Assembly: GCA_027382625.1 (NCBI GenBank)
Contig: JAJKFJ010020701.1
Location: forward strand, 1-64,000
Direction: 5' to 3'
Origin: Tetmemena sp. SeJ-2015
Lineage: Eukaryota; Ciliophora; Spirotrichea; Sporadotrichida; Oxytrichidae
Length of the DNA stretch: 64,000 nt
Below are positions 1 through 13,000 of this stretch, piece after piece. Made by a program: the position numbers and the translations under genes. Every line of letters begins with the position of its first letter. Positions within the stretch are counted from its first letter, which is position 1. Under the pieces are notes generated by a model. The model made no database searches, was not told where the DNA came from, and saw nothing but the letters and a program-made list of their open reading frames with translations.

Positions 1-629
1 GGGGTGTCAGTGGGAGATAAATTTATAAACAAAATATCTAGCTTTTATCTAAGAACTTATATTTCATTCTCGATTCAAATGATTTTACCTTACAAGGAAA
101 AAGTGCAAAAAGTATGTATAAAATCACTATCGCACTTTTCAGTGCAAGCTCTCCTCTCTACTTTTCCGATATGCAACAAGTGCGCAAGTAGCATCATTCG
201 AGAGAGCGTTTCACGGCGCACATATCGCACATTGAGCGCACTCAAGTAAGTTACGCTATCAAGTGGAAAATGCATTTACACTCTTCATCACTTATCATAT
301 CAAGTATATAATCATCATTTCTACTTAGAGTGTATAGAGATAAGTGAGTGACATAGAGTAAATACACAGTATATAAAGAGTATATGCTTGCTAGAAACTT
401 CACACTCTATCGCAGTTAAAGTTTCGAATGCGCGCTCTCGATGCAATTCAACATTACTCAGCCGGGGAGATGTGAGAGCGCACTTGCTTATTGCTTCTGT
501 AGTGATAATGATGCATTGAGTCTCTACTTTTCCCTTTATCGATCAATGCTAATGAACCTTAGATAGCTTAGATATATGTTACCTTATATTTATTTTTCCT
601 CGAAAATTTTTAAAATAATTATTTCTAAA
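1..629. other. No gene recognised
   Basis: Mixed-composition DNA with several short GC-rich motifs (for example GCGCGCTCTCGATGC near 430-445) and repeated AGTGTATAGAG-like and CTCTACTTTTCC strings, but no frame that stays open under either the standard or the ciliate code with a convincing protein. It could be the flank of a germline-limited element whose ORF follows. Confidence 0.4.
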
Positions 630-1199
630 TAGTACCTGCTGAATGTCATTGGAGGAAGGATCTGGTGTGCCAAGTACGACGAGATAAGATTGCTACCCTG
701 CCCTCGCCCCCCTTCACTTGAAGTGCTATTTGCCAAGCTCATGGAGGTCGCAGCGAGAGACAATGTAAGCCTCGGCATGGATCATTCGCACATACCAGAT
801 AAATCGTGGCTCTTAGCAATGCTCTCCACGTACAAGCCTGCGGACGAGATCTTCAAGAAAGGGTACGAGCCTCCGAGCAGGTCTTGCAGTGGGCCGAGCC
901 AAAATACAGTTGATCTGTAATGGAGCTTCCTTGAAGGCCTACCCATCTCCAAGGCAAAGTCGAAGCAGCAGCGACTATCATTCCTTAACTCGAGCAAGCA
1001 ATCGTTGAGGCTCCATCGCCTCCAAGATCAGAGGGCTAAGCTGGACAAGCAGATGGAGCTAGAGAAGAACCTGATGGACCAACGATTGAAGGGCAAGCAG
1101 CAGCGCTCAAGCGGCAGACAGTTCTCAGGGGCAGTGTTCGGTCAGGCGGAGGTCAACGTTCGCATGAATGAGAGCAGCGGCTCCCCTCGGAAGAAGTGA
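630..1199 (+). CDS. Unrecognised Gln-code ORF in a GC-rich island
   Basis: An open frame ending at TGA 1197-1199 is continuous from at least position 630 when TAA (918-920) and TAG are read as Gln. The N-terminal start is not visible; upstream codons are AT-rich and may be non-genic. The protein contains the string KPADEIFKKGYEPP, then a basic, Gln/Lys-rich helical C-terminus (residues roughly 110-160) with a likely coiled coil, and ends SGSPRKK. Codon use is GC-rich compared with everything for 8 kb downstream. I do not recognise the family. The position in germline-limited DNA, the GC content and the small basic protein would suit an accessory ORF of a germline transposon such as a TBE, but no terminal C4A4 repeats or transposase motifs are seen, so this is a guess. 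Confidence 0.45.
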
Positions 1200-2470
1200 A
1201 TCAGGCGATGTGGCCTCTGAGGCAGTGAATTCATTTTACTTGATGTTGAGTTAAAGCTAGTTATTTTATTTATCTTATCCTAATAAACCGAGAGGCTTAA
1301 GTTTTTGCACGAGGCTTCCTGATCCTTGTGATGCTGGCTCCACGGGGGAAACGACGCGGCGGGGGAAAAATCGTTCTTAATCACCCCCCAGAGCCTCGAT
1401 AGGGTTCAGGGCCCCACTGAAGGGAAAGGCAAGAAGTGAAGGTGGCCCCATCCCCAAAAGAGGTCCCTGACCTTTTCCTTTTTTTGGGGGGTTTGTTTTT
1501 TTGGGGGGGTTGGGGGGTTCCCATGCCCACGATACCATCTTGGGGTTATCCTTCAAAAAGGCCCCATCACGAAGGAGAAAAGTGCCCGAGGTTGTTGCTC
1601 CCGGAGGGAGGGAGACTTGGCCCAGGCCACGTTGTTGCTGAGGGCCCCCGATGAGGGGTTGTGAGCGCCCCTGCATTGGGTATTGAGATGGTCAGGGAAA
1701 GCGCTTCACCCACGCCTTTCCCTCATAGCCTGCCACCGATTTAAAACAAGACTCTCGTTTGAAAGATGATCTAAAAGGCCACAAACATCCCCGTGTGATG
1801 TTTTTGGCAAACTCCTGTTTGCCTTCTTGGGGGTCCCGCGGGGCCCTCCCCCTTTGGGAAATGTATGATAGCTCCCAGAGGGGAATTTACCTCTTCCGAC
1901 GGAAGAGTTGGCTAGGGTGGCCGGGCGGGCCCCTGGGTCCCCCGAATCGCACTTGGTAGTAGTCAATGCGCTATCTTAGGCTCATGTGGGGGGTTCGAGC
2001 AGGTGTTTGGCATTGGTGATGAGCCCCTAAATTCCCCGGGGATCTTCCGCACGCCTCTGCAGTTTTGATTTTTTCGATTCGTAAAAAGAAGTCGTTTCGG
2101 CGCCACCCCTGGACGATCATCGCGACAATGTTGCCTTTATGCCCCTGAATTTGCCCCTTGGGGTGTGGCGGATAGTATTGGGTCGTTAAGAGGGTCCCCT
2201 ATCGAAGCTGATGGCAAATAACTGCTGATCGGTGGGGTGAGTGGGTTTGATTCTCAGCTTTTGGGCGACTCTACCTCTTTGGTTGGACGATAGGGCTCGG
2301 ACTGGCCCTGCTTATCAGATTGGGGATGAGGGTTTTGGTTGGTAAAGTGACGTGCGGGCCCGCGATGAGCTGAAGTGATCGCGATTTGGGGGAATCGGCC
2401 AAACTTTTCCCCTTGCGTTTCAGACTGTGATGCGTGGCGTCCATTAGTAGATAAGTCGTACACCTCACGA
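1200..2470. other. GC-rich tract with inflated homopolymers, probable damaged coding DNA
   Basis: The GC-rich composition continues from the ORF before it, but runs of 5-8 identical bases (G and C runs around 1490-1530, 1840-1860, 1920-1940) break every frame. Short minus-strand frames (about 1706-1966 and 2254-2463, the latter ending in TGA) look protein-like but match nothing I recognise. The likely reading is real coding DNA of a germline element whose sequence is corrupted at homopolymers. Confidence 0.4.
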
Positions 2471-2589
2471 TTAATTTATTATTGTAAATGATTAACTTCT
2501 CAATACTTCGATAGATGAACTATAAGATTTCCCATTTTAAATTTAAAAATAATATTTTTAGATGAAAAAGGGTTTATATCAATTTTTAG

Positions 2590-2830
2590 GATAGATTTTT
2601 GAGGGACCCCTTAAAAATTTTAAAATTTATTTAAAAAAATTTTTGTTTTTAAAATTTTTAAAATTTGGGCCAAAAAAAATTTTTTTAAAAAGGGTTTTTT
2701 AAACCCCCCAAATTTAATTTTAAATTTTTGGGAAAAAAATTATTTTTCCCCCTAAAAATTTACCCCTTTTTTTTAAAAAAAGCCCAAATTAAAAAAAGTT
2801 ATTAAAAAACAGCCGAAAAAAGTAACGAAA
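2590..2830. other. Homopolymer-inflated block
   Basis: Dense runs of 4-9 identical bases (A, T, C and G) give a stuttering texture unlike the flanks. Probably low-quality or gap-filled sequence rather than biology; see the paired example at 47325-47569, where a clean paralogue exists. Confidence 0.55.
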
Positions 2831-3613
2831 AAGGCTGTTTAAAAATGAAAATTTTAATGGGTTTAGTATTTGAAATTAGGAATTGATATTTTACAGAGGA
2901 GGACTTCTAATTTTAAACTGTAGTCTTGTTACTGCGTCCTATTATATATTTTATAAAATTCATCACTGATTATAATTTTATAAATAAACCAACCCAGATT
3001 CTTCTTTTTTTTCCTCTTCAAGCTATAGATTTTTAGTTACTTTCCTCCAGATTTATTATTTTTGTGTCGACTATTGCTGCTGAATAATAAATTAAATTTA
3101 AAAATATTTCATAAAAAAAAAATAAAACCAAATTATCAAATTATGAAAAAACTAAAAAAAAAATTTAATTTTGAACTTAATAAAAAAGGATTTTATAAAT
3201 AATTTTAATAAATCTGATAGACACAATCAATTCACACATAATAAAACTCTTTCAATTTATTTTTAAAACTTCTATGTTTTAAGAAAAGTCTTGATATTAA
3301 TTTTCTTTACCTCCATAAAATAATTTTGAAAGAATTTATGAACTTATTTCTGATTGGATGTTGACCTAAATTTTAATTTCAAAACTGAAAATTTATTAGC
3401 TATATCAAATGATATAATTTTTAAAACAGTTGTGATAGGAGAAGAAATTTAGATCTATTATGGAAGGTCTACAAGTATAGAGCAGTATCAAATTCATCTA
3501 TATTTTTTCGATTTATTTAAAAATGGTTACTCTTTAGAGGGAAAATATAAAAAATTAACGGGAAGATATATCAATAAGACTTAAATAAAAAATATTCTAT
3601 AGCTGTTTTCTTT

Positions 3614-6420
3614 TTTTAAGCTTGTGAGTTCTTTTTATTGCTAAATTTGAGGTAAAATATTTAAATTTTGAGATTATTTTTCCTCTCTCTTTGAAATGGA
3701 CTAGAGAATTTAAATGCAGTAGTCCTTAGTCTCTGACATGTTTTTAGATAGCATGTTAATTTGCTCAAGCTATTGCTTTCTCATTTAATTTACTTTTATA
3801 TAGTGCTTTTAGATTTAATTATTCCTTAAAAGTGAGAATTGAAAGTTTTTCCTATCTAAATGCAAATATTTTTTAATTAAAAGTGGAATTGTTTTTTTTT
3901 AAATAAAAAGAGGAATTATTTTTGTTTTAAGTTGATTAAAAGTATATGCGTAAATTCTTGAACGAATTTTTCCTTAATTTTTGTCAAAATTTTCTGAATT
4001 TTATATCTGACTTTTATTATTTATTTAGTCGATAGCATACAATATTATAATTTAAATGTCTATTTTCTCTCTTCAGCTATTCTTTTTTAATTGAGAAGTT
4101 TGAAGTCTTTTCTTCTATTTTTATTGATAAAGCTCTCATCTTGATCATTTTACTGTTTGGTCAAAGATTTCTTAACATATTAAGGAACATTAAATATTAT
4201 TTAAATACACTAAAAAAAACTATGTCGCCTTATTTATTTTTATTATTGTAATTTAAGTATTCTCATTAAATAATAATATTACATAAATTTTTGGGGTCAA
4301 AAACTCAAAAAGAATACCTAGCCAATATTTATGGAGAGAATTTTAACATAAAAATATTAATTTGTAGCAAAGTTTTGCACTAAAGATAAATGAAAAATGC
4401 ATTGAATCTGAATAATCAACTTGCAAGATAAAATATAACAAAGTTTAGGTTTTTCTGACTCATTAATTGCAAACTTATTTAAATTATTTTAAAATATACA
4501 AAATGAATAAACATGAATTAAAGCTAAAGAAGGAATAATTAGATATTTACCCAACTATAAAATTATATAGCTCTTCTTTCTTCTAAATTTTTCACTATTA
4601 TCTAGATATAAAAATCTCTTTTAATAAAACTTTATTATCTTAAATGCCGTTTTATATCAATGGAAATTTAAATCTTCAAATTTATAATTATCAATGTAAC
4701 ATTTGATACAGTTTAACGACTGCTATAACTACTACTAGGAGTGCTGCTTGGTTAAATAATTCCTTAATTATCTTGAGGAGTTTCCTAATTTGAAATCCAC
4801 TAATCAATATAAGTTGTTATTACCTAGTCCAATTATATTTCGGGCTTCGGAGTAGGTGTGAAGCTAGAGATTTTCTAATTTACTTAGAAGTCAGTTGATG
4901 TGGTTTCTTATTTTAAATCACTCGGACCCTCACCTCTCTCTGTCTACGAGTCTTTTCCACGCTGAGAATCCAAATCATTAACCGAAAGAACTCCTGTTGC
5001 TGTTTCTGTCGCAATTGTAGTAGCAGTTGAAGTAGCTGCAGCTGTTTTACCATTGGTGAGTTTTTGACTGTGGGAATGCTTCTAGAGAATACTGATTATG
5101 GAATTCTTATGGATGGTAAAGTCTAAGCTTAGCAGAATAAAATCCAGAGCTCTGAGTTAAATACTAATTTAAGCCATTTGGTAAATTAAGGTAAATAAAC
5201 TGAATGAATAAGTATAGTATTAAATTTAGTAAAATATTTTGCAAGCAAAAATAAACTATTTGTTGAAATCTATGACAAGTTTTTCTGAGTAGTGAGTACC
5301 AATGAAAATAGATGGATAAATAATAGGATTGCTAATAATGTTTAAAGATTATTTCTTAATTAGCGTGACCTGAAAGTAAATTATGTATACATATAATTAG
5401 AATAGCGACCAATTAGACTATCTGAATCATTATTGATATCTATATTAAGGCGATAAGGTTTCATGCTTTCATCCACTACTCTTACAGAGATTAAGTTTAT
5501 TGGGGAAAAATATCATCGGCATTTCTTATTCTTATTAAAATTCTTGAACAAAAAGATTAAAGTAATACCTTTAAATAATTTAAAATATAAAAATAGCTTA
5601 TGGTGATGACTACTCTATATTACCTTTCACAAAATTTCAGAAAAGTTTAAGTTACCACACTTTTCCGAATTCTATCCACCTATTCAACTATTTATATTTG
5701 CCAAATTGATAATTTAGGCTCTTTCTAAGGTATGTTATTGTTATTAAATTCCAGGTGAGCTGCAATCTTAGAATAATTCTGATTCTCGGATGATTATGTT
5801 ACTTACCATTACTCATGGCAGCCTTTAGTTCATATTTAGGAAAAAGCTAAATGGATTATCAATTTCATAGTGAAAATATTTGGTTCATCCCACCCATTAC
5901 TACATTGACATTGTAATCGCCCTTAAAAAAGGAATTTTGTAAATAAAATAACTATCTAATTTAATATAGGTCAGAAACATTGGATAGATTTGGATATCAA
6001 TATTGAGGATGAAGAAGTATAGCAGAACTTGTCTTTTTTTTAAAAACTATATCCAAATGGGGATACAATAAAATAAAAATCTGGCATTTTTAGATTGCCT
6101 AATGAATAAATTTGACTTTAAAAAATAATCGATTAAAGCTGCCACCTAGCTACACTTTTCTGCATTTTTTATCCTCGATTTTACTAAAATGTTAATTATT
6201 TTAACTGAGTAAGCACTTGTCTACTAAAGATCTTTCTTCTAATTGTGAAGAGTTGTTTTCCATATTAATTTGTATTTCTCTCTAAGAGAGAGCAAGATCA
6301 CTAATTAAACAAGTTATAGTTGTTAAGGAAGCAGCGCTTTGCCCCATCTTGATTTCGTAGTCCATAAACTTAAAAGATATTTAGTAACCTAATTTCCAAT
6401 TATTACCACAATTTTTCAGA
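3614..6420 (+). repeat. Diverged direct repeat, left copy (partner 17680-20620)
   Basis: Islands of clear similarity occur in the same order and orientation in both copies. Examples: GAGGTAAAATAT at 3649 and 17714, followed by GCAGTAGT...TTTGTCTC-like text; AAATCCACTAATCAATATAA at about 4793 and 19478; AATGCTTCTAGAG...TTGATTATGGAATTCTTATG-like text near 5072 and 20050; AAAAGATATTTA at about 6371 and 20592. The offset drifts between about 14.07 and 14.68 kb, so many indels separate the copies. No coding frame is kept. This looks like an old segmental or transposon-derived duplication in germline-limited DNA. Confidence 0.6.
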
Positions 6421-6879
6421 AATTTAACAACCTAAGTTAAAGGAAAGTATGTTTAGTTTAAAATATTTATATATCACTATTAGGCCATTAAAGTGGCTAT
6501 GTGGTTTCAATATTTTATTCATTATATTTTTTTAAATAATCACCTTCAGAAAGCAAAAGCATTTATATTAGTTCTACAAAAGAAAGGAAGGGATATTTTT
6601 AAGAAATCTCAGTTTTGAAACTAAAGATAAATTTTTTTTTAAGAATACAAATCAAATCTATTAACATGAAATTTTTCTGTATATCTCTAATTAAGAAGAA
6701 AAAAATGTATGAGACAAATTTCTGAAAAAAAAATTAGATAGATAAATTATTAAAATGTTTTCAGTCTAAAATATCGTAAATTTAGGCAAGCAGCTAACTT
6801 GAATCGACTGCATAAAGCTTGATATAATCATACTATCCCTCGTTCTCAATCACAATCATTTTATCGATATGATAGGTTT

Positions 6880-7070
6880 TTATTTTTTTCAATAAAAAAA
6901 TTTTTTTTCCCTTTTTGAATTTCATTTAATTAATAAATCATATGTCTTAAATTTCTCTTAAAAAAAAAATTTATTTTTTTTTTTTAAAAAAATTAATTTT
7001 TTTTCCCTATTTAAAGAAATTTTGCAAGGAACAAAAATTTTTTTTAATAAAAAAAAACTCCAAAATTAAG
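6880..7070. other. Homopolymer-inflated block
   Basis: Same stuttering texture of long A and T runs as at 2590-2830. No feature can be trusted inside it. Confidence 0.5.
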
Positions 7071-9638
7071 AGACCAATTATAGGTAAATTAAAGCAAGGC
7101 TGCTTAATAAATTTTCTATTATATCAAAATAATAATAACTAAAAGTAAAGAAAAATTGAGTTCATTCTTCACTTCGAATTTCGAATAAAATTGCTATAAA
7201 ATATCAAAAGACTCGTTTTAAAATGATGAAGAAAAATATGACTTTTAAATTAAAAAAGTTTACTAGTTTGATCCTACTTTAATTATATATGTTAAAATTT
7301 CTTAAAATCTTAAAAGTCTGTTTATTAATTCTCATGAGTTCATATTATATAATAAAAATTACAAATAGAAGAGAAAATATGTTTTTAAACTCCACTCTTC
7401 TAATTAAATTGGCAGAAGAATTTGAATCCAATTTTTTCTTGGTGATAGACAGTCAAACACATTTGATCTTTATTTATTTAATCTTGCATTATTGGCTCTT
7501 GAACAAGTTCTGTGGTAATAACTTCCTTTTTGTGGACAGATACTTTCAATATCATCAACAAAATTATAACTAATTATAGAATATTTTGGATAGGTTTTTT
7601 ATAATTAGATTTAAGGTCTATATCTTATTTATATAAATAAGATTAAAACTTTGACAGCAAAAGATTGATTTATAAGGTATTTATCCTCACTACTTTGAGT
7701 GGATTGAGGTCTCATCTCAGAGTTAGGAATTAAGCATCCCTAACGGGCATATAATACTTAATCGATTTAAAAGTAATTCACAGGCGTAACTCCTTGATCA
7801 GTTGTGCCACGTCACCGCGAAAGCCCACCGTCCATCTCAGAGTTATAAGTTATAGAGTATTGTAGATAGATTAAAGAAATGCTCTATTGTATACTTAATT
7901 TAATACTTAGTTATCCAAAAGCAGCAAATTAATGGCTATCTTAGATTTTAACTGCTTGTATTACCTTTTTTCCATAGGAATTTCTTAATCTATCAAATCA
8001 TTTTATTAATTTTAACTTCAATTATGTAATTCACGAAAAAAATAATTTATCATCACAAATGATTCAGTCCCAAGAACGTGAAGCTTTTACTTTAAAGGAA
8101 AAATAATAATGTTTTTAAAGATCTTATTATAAATAATACACAAATTAAGTAAGAAAGCTTTTAGATTTTTACAATTTATCAAAAAATTAAAAAAAGAAAT
8201 TTAAATTTAAATTTGATTTTAAGAGATTCTAAACCTTCTTTTGCAAGAATTAATTATTTATTATTCTTATAATGATGTGATTTTCTTAAGAAGATAAATT
8301 ATATAACTATAATTCCAAAGCGATCCCATTTTTTTAAAATCCGATATTTTTAAAATTTCATGGATTTTTTCCTTTACGCTAAAAGCTAAATTTATGAATT
8401 TCTAGATTTTATAATCTATTGAAATTAATTCTTAAAGATTAAGACTCATAAACTAAAATTAAAGCATTGATGGTTATCTTTTGGAGGAGCATTCTAACTT
8501 GATAAAGATTTATTCTAGATTTGGATTTTGCTCGTCTTATTAATTTATTTAAACAACTAAAATATTTAAACCATTAAACTTAAAATTGTAATATTTTTCA
8601 TTGTAGTCAATAACTCTGTGGATTATTAAACCTTTTTTATATTAAAATTAAAAAAATAAGCTTAAAATTGATGAAAATTATATTTAATTAGCAATCGGGA
8701 TTCAGATTGTTTACTGAAATCAACTTATATTTTGTTAATATTAAATTTCAATCGACTTTGTTTAGTAAATTCAAAGAAATGTAAATCAAAACAAAAAAAA
8801 TATAAAAGCTTAATAAAATTCAACAAAAATAATAAAGAGAGAAAAATAAAAATTTTTGAAATTAAAATTAATTCAACTCTCACACTCTTTTTCAATTAAA
8901 TGTAAATTTAGAAAGATTTTAGTGACCCATGCAAATTTTATATTGTAGTAAGCAATGTCGCGTCACGAAAAGGCTTAAAAATAGTGCTACTTTTCATTGC
9001 AACGCATTGAACGCTACAATTAAGTTGCCAACTTTAGTATTGCTAAATTAAGTTTTAAGCAGATAATTAGTATTAATTTAAAAGGAGCCACCACATAAAA
9101 AAAGGGCTCCATCTTCACAACTTGCACCCATTCGCTTTTTCTCTAGCTCTATCTATTTAGCTTGTCATCCTTAGGATCTCACTTTTAAATAGAAAACTTT
9201 AGCTTCGTGGGTCGGATTAATAATATACTAGAATTTAATAAAAAAGAAATTTAAAATTTGATATTAAATTAAAATGGAATAAATCAGTAATTGAAGTGTT
9301 TCAAAATTTAAATAATTATTACACCATTGATTCAGCATTAAATTTCTAAAATTTTTATCCTTTCAACTTTTTTGAGGGCGCTCAACAGAGTTTTAAGCGA
9401 CACAAGTATTGATAAATGAGATTAGAGAAAAGAATGCGCGCATCATATCTCGATGCTGAGAGGTTACGAAAAATTAAAGAAAAAACCCATATTAATTTTT
9501 TTTAACAAAACAAGCTACAGATCAGGGGGGGAAAACTACGATTTCAACTGACAAAAAGTTGAAACCCCTCCATTTTTTATTTTAACAATCACCGATTTTA
9601 ATTAAAATTCCTTCTATAATAATAACTTTGATTTTCAA

Positions 9639-10005
9639 ATGAACAACGAGTACTCGAGCAAGATGGTGGAAAACTTGATGTTAAGCGATAAGAGTGGAAG
9701 CGCAAGAGTTGAGCAACAGTTCCGAAGCAAGGAAGACCTCTACAGTACCTCACTTAGCAAGGTAAAGAGCTCTCATATGGAGTAACAATAATCTTAGTTG
9801 GTTTGTTCCTTCCGACAATGTATGGAACAAAGATCTCGTTCCTCAAAGCAATTCTTGCTGATGAGAAGAAAGCTCTCAAAACAATCGATGTCAACATGAT
9901 GGAGATCCCAAACTATCCTGAGATCTCAGTCACTAATATGTATGACGATGCGATGGGAGATCCGGAGGTTGCTCTATTCCTTCCTAACAAGGAACAACCA
10001 ATTGT
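9639..10005 (+). CDS. Orphan coding segment (5' MDS) of an unrecognised membrane protein
   Basis: From ATG 9639 one frame reads MNNEYSSKMVENLMLSDKSG and on to about 9760. A second frame then continues as GKELSYGVTIILVGLFLPTM (9761-9820), a likely membrane segment, followed by a polar stretch with DPEVALFLPNKEQPI, until AT-rich DNA begins near 10005. Base composition and codon use are clearly coding, unlike the flanks. The two frames differ by one position near 9760: a base error, a small excised segment, or an overlap of two frames. No stop is reached in coding-type sequence, so this is probably the first MDS of a gene whose other MDSs lie outside the window or unrecognised. Family unknown. 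Confidence 0.55.
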
Positions 10006-13000
10006 ATATTTTTTATTTTATTCATGAAATAATTAATTTTTTAATTATTTTCTTAAAATAAATCTTTACTTCATTGTATTCAGCTTGATGAATTTTCTTA
10101 AACTATTGTTTTTCTCTCTTGTTAGGACCGTACTAATAATTTTTTTTATAAATTATAATAATTTAAATTGAATATTTTAGTTGAATTTGTGATATATTGT
10201 AAATAATAATTATATTTTTACAAAAGAGCAAAACATTTCTGAGAGAATATACAAGACTTAACGATTTTTATAACGTTTTTTAATATGAGGAAAAGGTAAA
10301 ATCAATCAGCAAAAATTTCCTTTTAAATTTAATCCATCAATCTAAACAGAGTATATCATATAAGAGCCTCCACTTTTTGTTTTCGCTGTAATGGTTTAAT
10401 TGTAGAATGAAGTCTGGCATTCACTTTAAAGATTTAACTTCCTAATGTCAGTGATTGAATTAAAATTTTGGACTCATGTCGTTGATTAATATAGATTAGC
10501 AAATCTATTTAATGTATTTTTGAAATGGAAAAATATAATAGCAGCAACTTAATTATCACTGAGTAAAGTACAATTAATAACTGCTTAATCTTATCAGATA
10601 ATCGCTTGTTTGGATTATATCTGAAAGTTTCATCAATAGACTACATACTTTTTAATTAAATTAAAATGTATAAGAAGGCTGGCTAGAAACATTTTGAATT
10701 TAAATTATACCAATTAAGCACTAAAAATTAAGAAATTTGAGACTTGCAACCTTTTTGTTGAAACTCTCATTAAAGAGTTACAAATGACCAAAGATATTGC
10801 TCAACGCTAATCTCGATATAAAGTGGTTATTATGAATCCTCTCTTATTGAAGAATGGAAATATTTTATATTGAACCAGCTGAAGATTAGATAACTAAGCA
10901 GTTTCATCGAATTCTAAATTGCTATAACTCCACACTTCTTATTACAAATCATCTATTTTAAATAATAGACTCTAAATAATGCTAACAATTGGTGTAAATT
11001 TCCTTCTTTAATGGTATTTAAATTTATTATAGTGTATAATTTAGATTAAATTGATGATTGGAAAAGAGATTAAATGTAAGATTGTATTTATTAAGTATTT
11101 TATTTTTGAATTTTGCAGCCGCTTTCTTTCTCTAATTAAATAGATAAATTGATATTATATATTTTTTTAATTTTTACTTTAATTTATTCTTAGTAATTCT
11201 TGAAAATTAAGTACGATGTGAATTATATTTATTCATAAATATGAATTTCAGTATATTAGATTATCTTATATCTCATATAAGAGCGTACAAAAGTTGCAAA
11301 TTAATACTTACTATATATATAATTTTATTATAATTATTTTAAAAACATACACTTCATTGTAAACCTTGAATTTATTTTATTTTATATATAATTTAAATTA
11401 TCAAATTAGTTTCTTAGCATAAATAAAAAGTTAAATTTTGACCTTTCTGATTTATTTCTCCATATCTATCTTGTCTATACTTTTCCACATTTGGTTTGAA
11501 GAATATAAAATCATTTTCCTCAGATAAAAATATCAGATAGCCACTTTGTTTTCTATTTTTATATATCAATTATAAATTAAGACACATTCAGTTGAATAAA
11601 TATAATGATTAAACTAAAATTATTTTCACAGTTATTTTTTAACTAAGATTTATTAGTAACTTAAAAATGTTTATAAAAATATTAATATCATTTAGTTGAA
11701 GATTTCAAATTAGAAAATATAAAAAATGAAGTTTAGAAGTTAAGTCTTTTATCTCTATTTAAAAAATTTTGTGACTCTAATAGAGAAATTCTATTTTAAA
11801 AATTAATTTATTTATTTAAAATTGCGGAAATAAGTTTCAATTATAATTTAATTTTGTTTCATAACTATAGTATCCTTAATTTATGCTAAAGGCTTCTCGT
11901 AGGATATTTTTAAATATTTTTAGAAAATAATTTTATTAAATTTTAATTTCTTGCTGAATATATTAAGGACACTCAAGATCAATAAGAGCAAATATTAAAA
12001 TAAATTAATATAAATTTTAAGTATAGAGTGAATCCTTTTAAAGTTTATTTTTAATTTTTGCTATAAATTGTAATTTAAAAAAATAAAAAAGTATGCTCTC
12101 ATTTAGTGGCTTATTTTTATCTATCTAGTTCTTATGGATTATACTATCTCCTAATATTCTCAATTGAGTTTATAAAGCTTACTTAATGTAATAAATAATT
12201 TGATTATAGAAAATCAAATCAAATATTTTATTTATCTTATATTTTAATTATCTTTTATGAAAATTAAGTTGTGTTCTCAACTTCTTCAAAATTCGGAAAA
12301 ATATTTGCCATCATATGATAAGAAAATAGAATAGTACAATTCAGGTTCAAGATGAAGCAAATTAGTATCTAGGTGCTCTTAAAACATTTTACTTTAAAAT
12401 AGACAGAAACTTTATGAGAAGATAATACACGATCGAGATTTGGAAATTAAATGTAAGTCGCATTAAATATCTTTCTTATATTTAATTAGACTTATCCATA
12501 ATCTAATGCCAATCATATTCAGCCTTGAATAAAACTTTTTTGTTTTTATCCGAATCCACTTTAATTATATTTTAGATGATATATAATTCATTCAGCAAGA
12601 AAATATCTAAATATTCCAATTTAAGTATCCTTAGTTTCTTTATTCCAATTTTATACATTATAGATTAATTCTCTCTTCATTTAATTTTAAACTTGCACTC
12701 ATAGAAAAACTTAGCTATATTCATAAATAATATAATAATTAACCTATGAATGATAAATTATCTTCACTTGCCTTTTTTGGAATACCTCTAAGATGGAAAA
12801 ATTTAGCCCTATCGAAAGATATTAAAGGAATTCAAAAAAAATAGATGACACAAATTTAGAAATAACTAAAGCAATTTTATTAATTCTAAGTGAATACAAT
12901 TTTATTTTATGGATAATCGAGAATCAAGATAAAATACATGAATAATAAATGCTTCTGTCTAGAAGCTTAAGATTAAAAATCCTTATTTATTTCCCATGTT

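Larger units (their letters stand above)
2471..9638. other. AT-rich germline-limited DNA, no gene recognised
   Basis: About 7 kb of very AT-rich sequence without a convincing coding frame. It holds homopolymer-damaged blocks (about 2590-2830 and 6880-7070), the left copy of a 3-kb diverged repeat (3614-6420), and a short GC-richer island at about 7690-7850 bounded by a 13-bp direct repeat. Short ORFs here, such as the hydrophobic one at 7289-7573, have no family signature and are typical of AT-rich DNA read with few stops. Confidence 0.5.

Noticed and set aside
1436..1654. Gly/Pro-rich ORFs on both strands
   Set aside because: They come from inflated G and C runs in a damaged block.
7289..7573. 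Hydrophobic 94-codon ORF
   Set aside because: AT-driven composition, no family signature, no conserved context.
7690..7850. tRNA-like text on the minus strand
   Set aside because: Part of the island vaguely resembles an A box and D arm, but no acceptor pairing, T arm or B box could be found.
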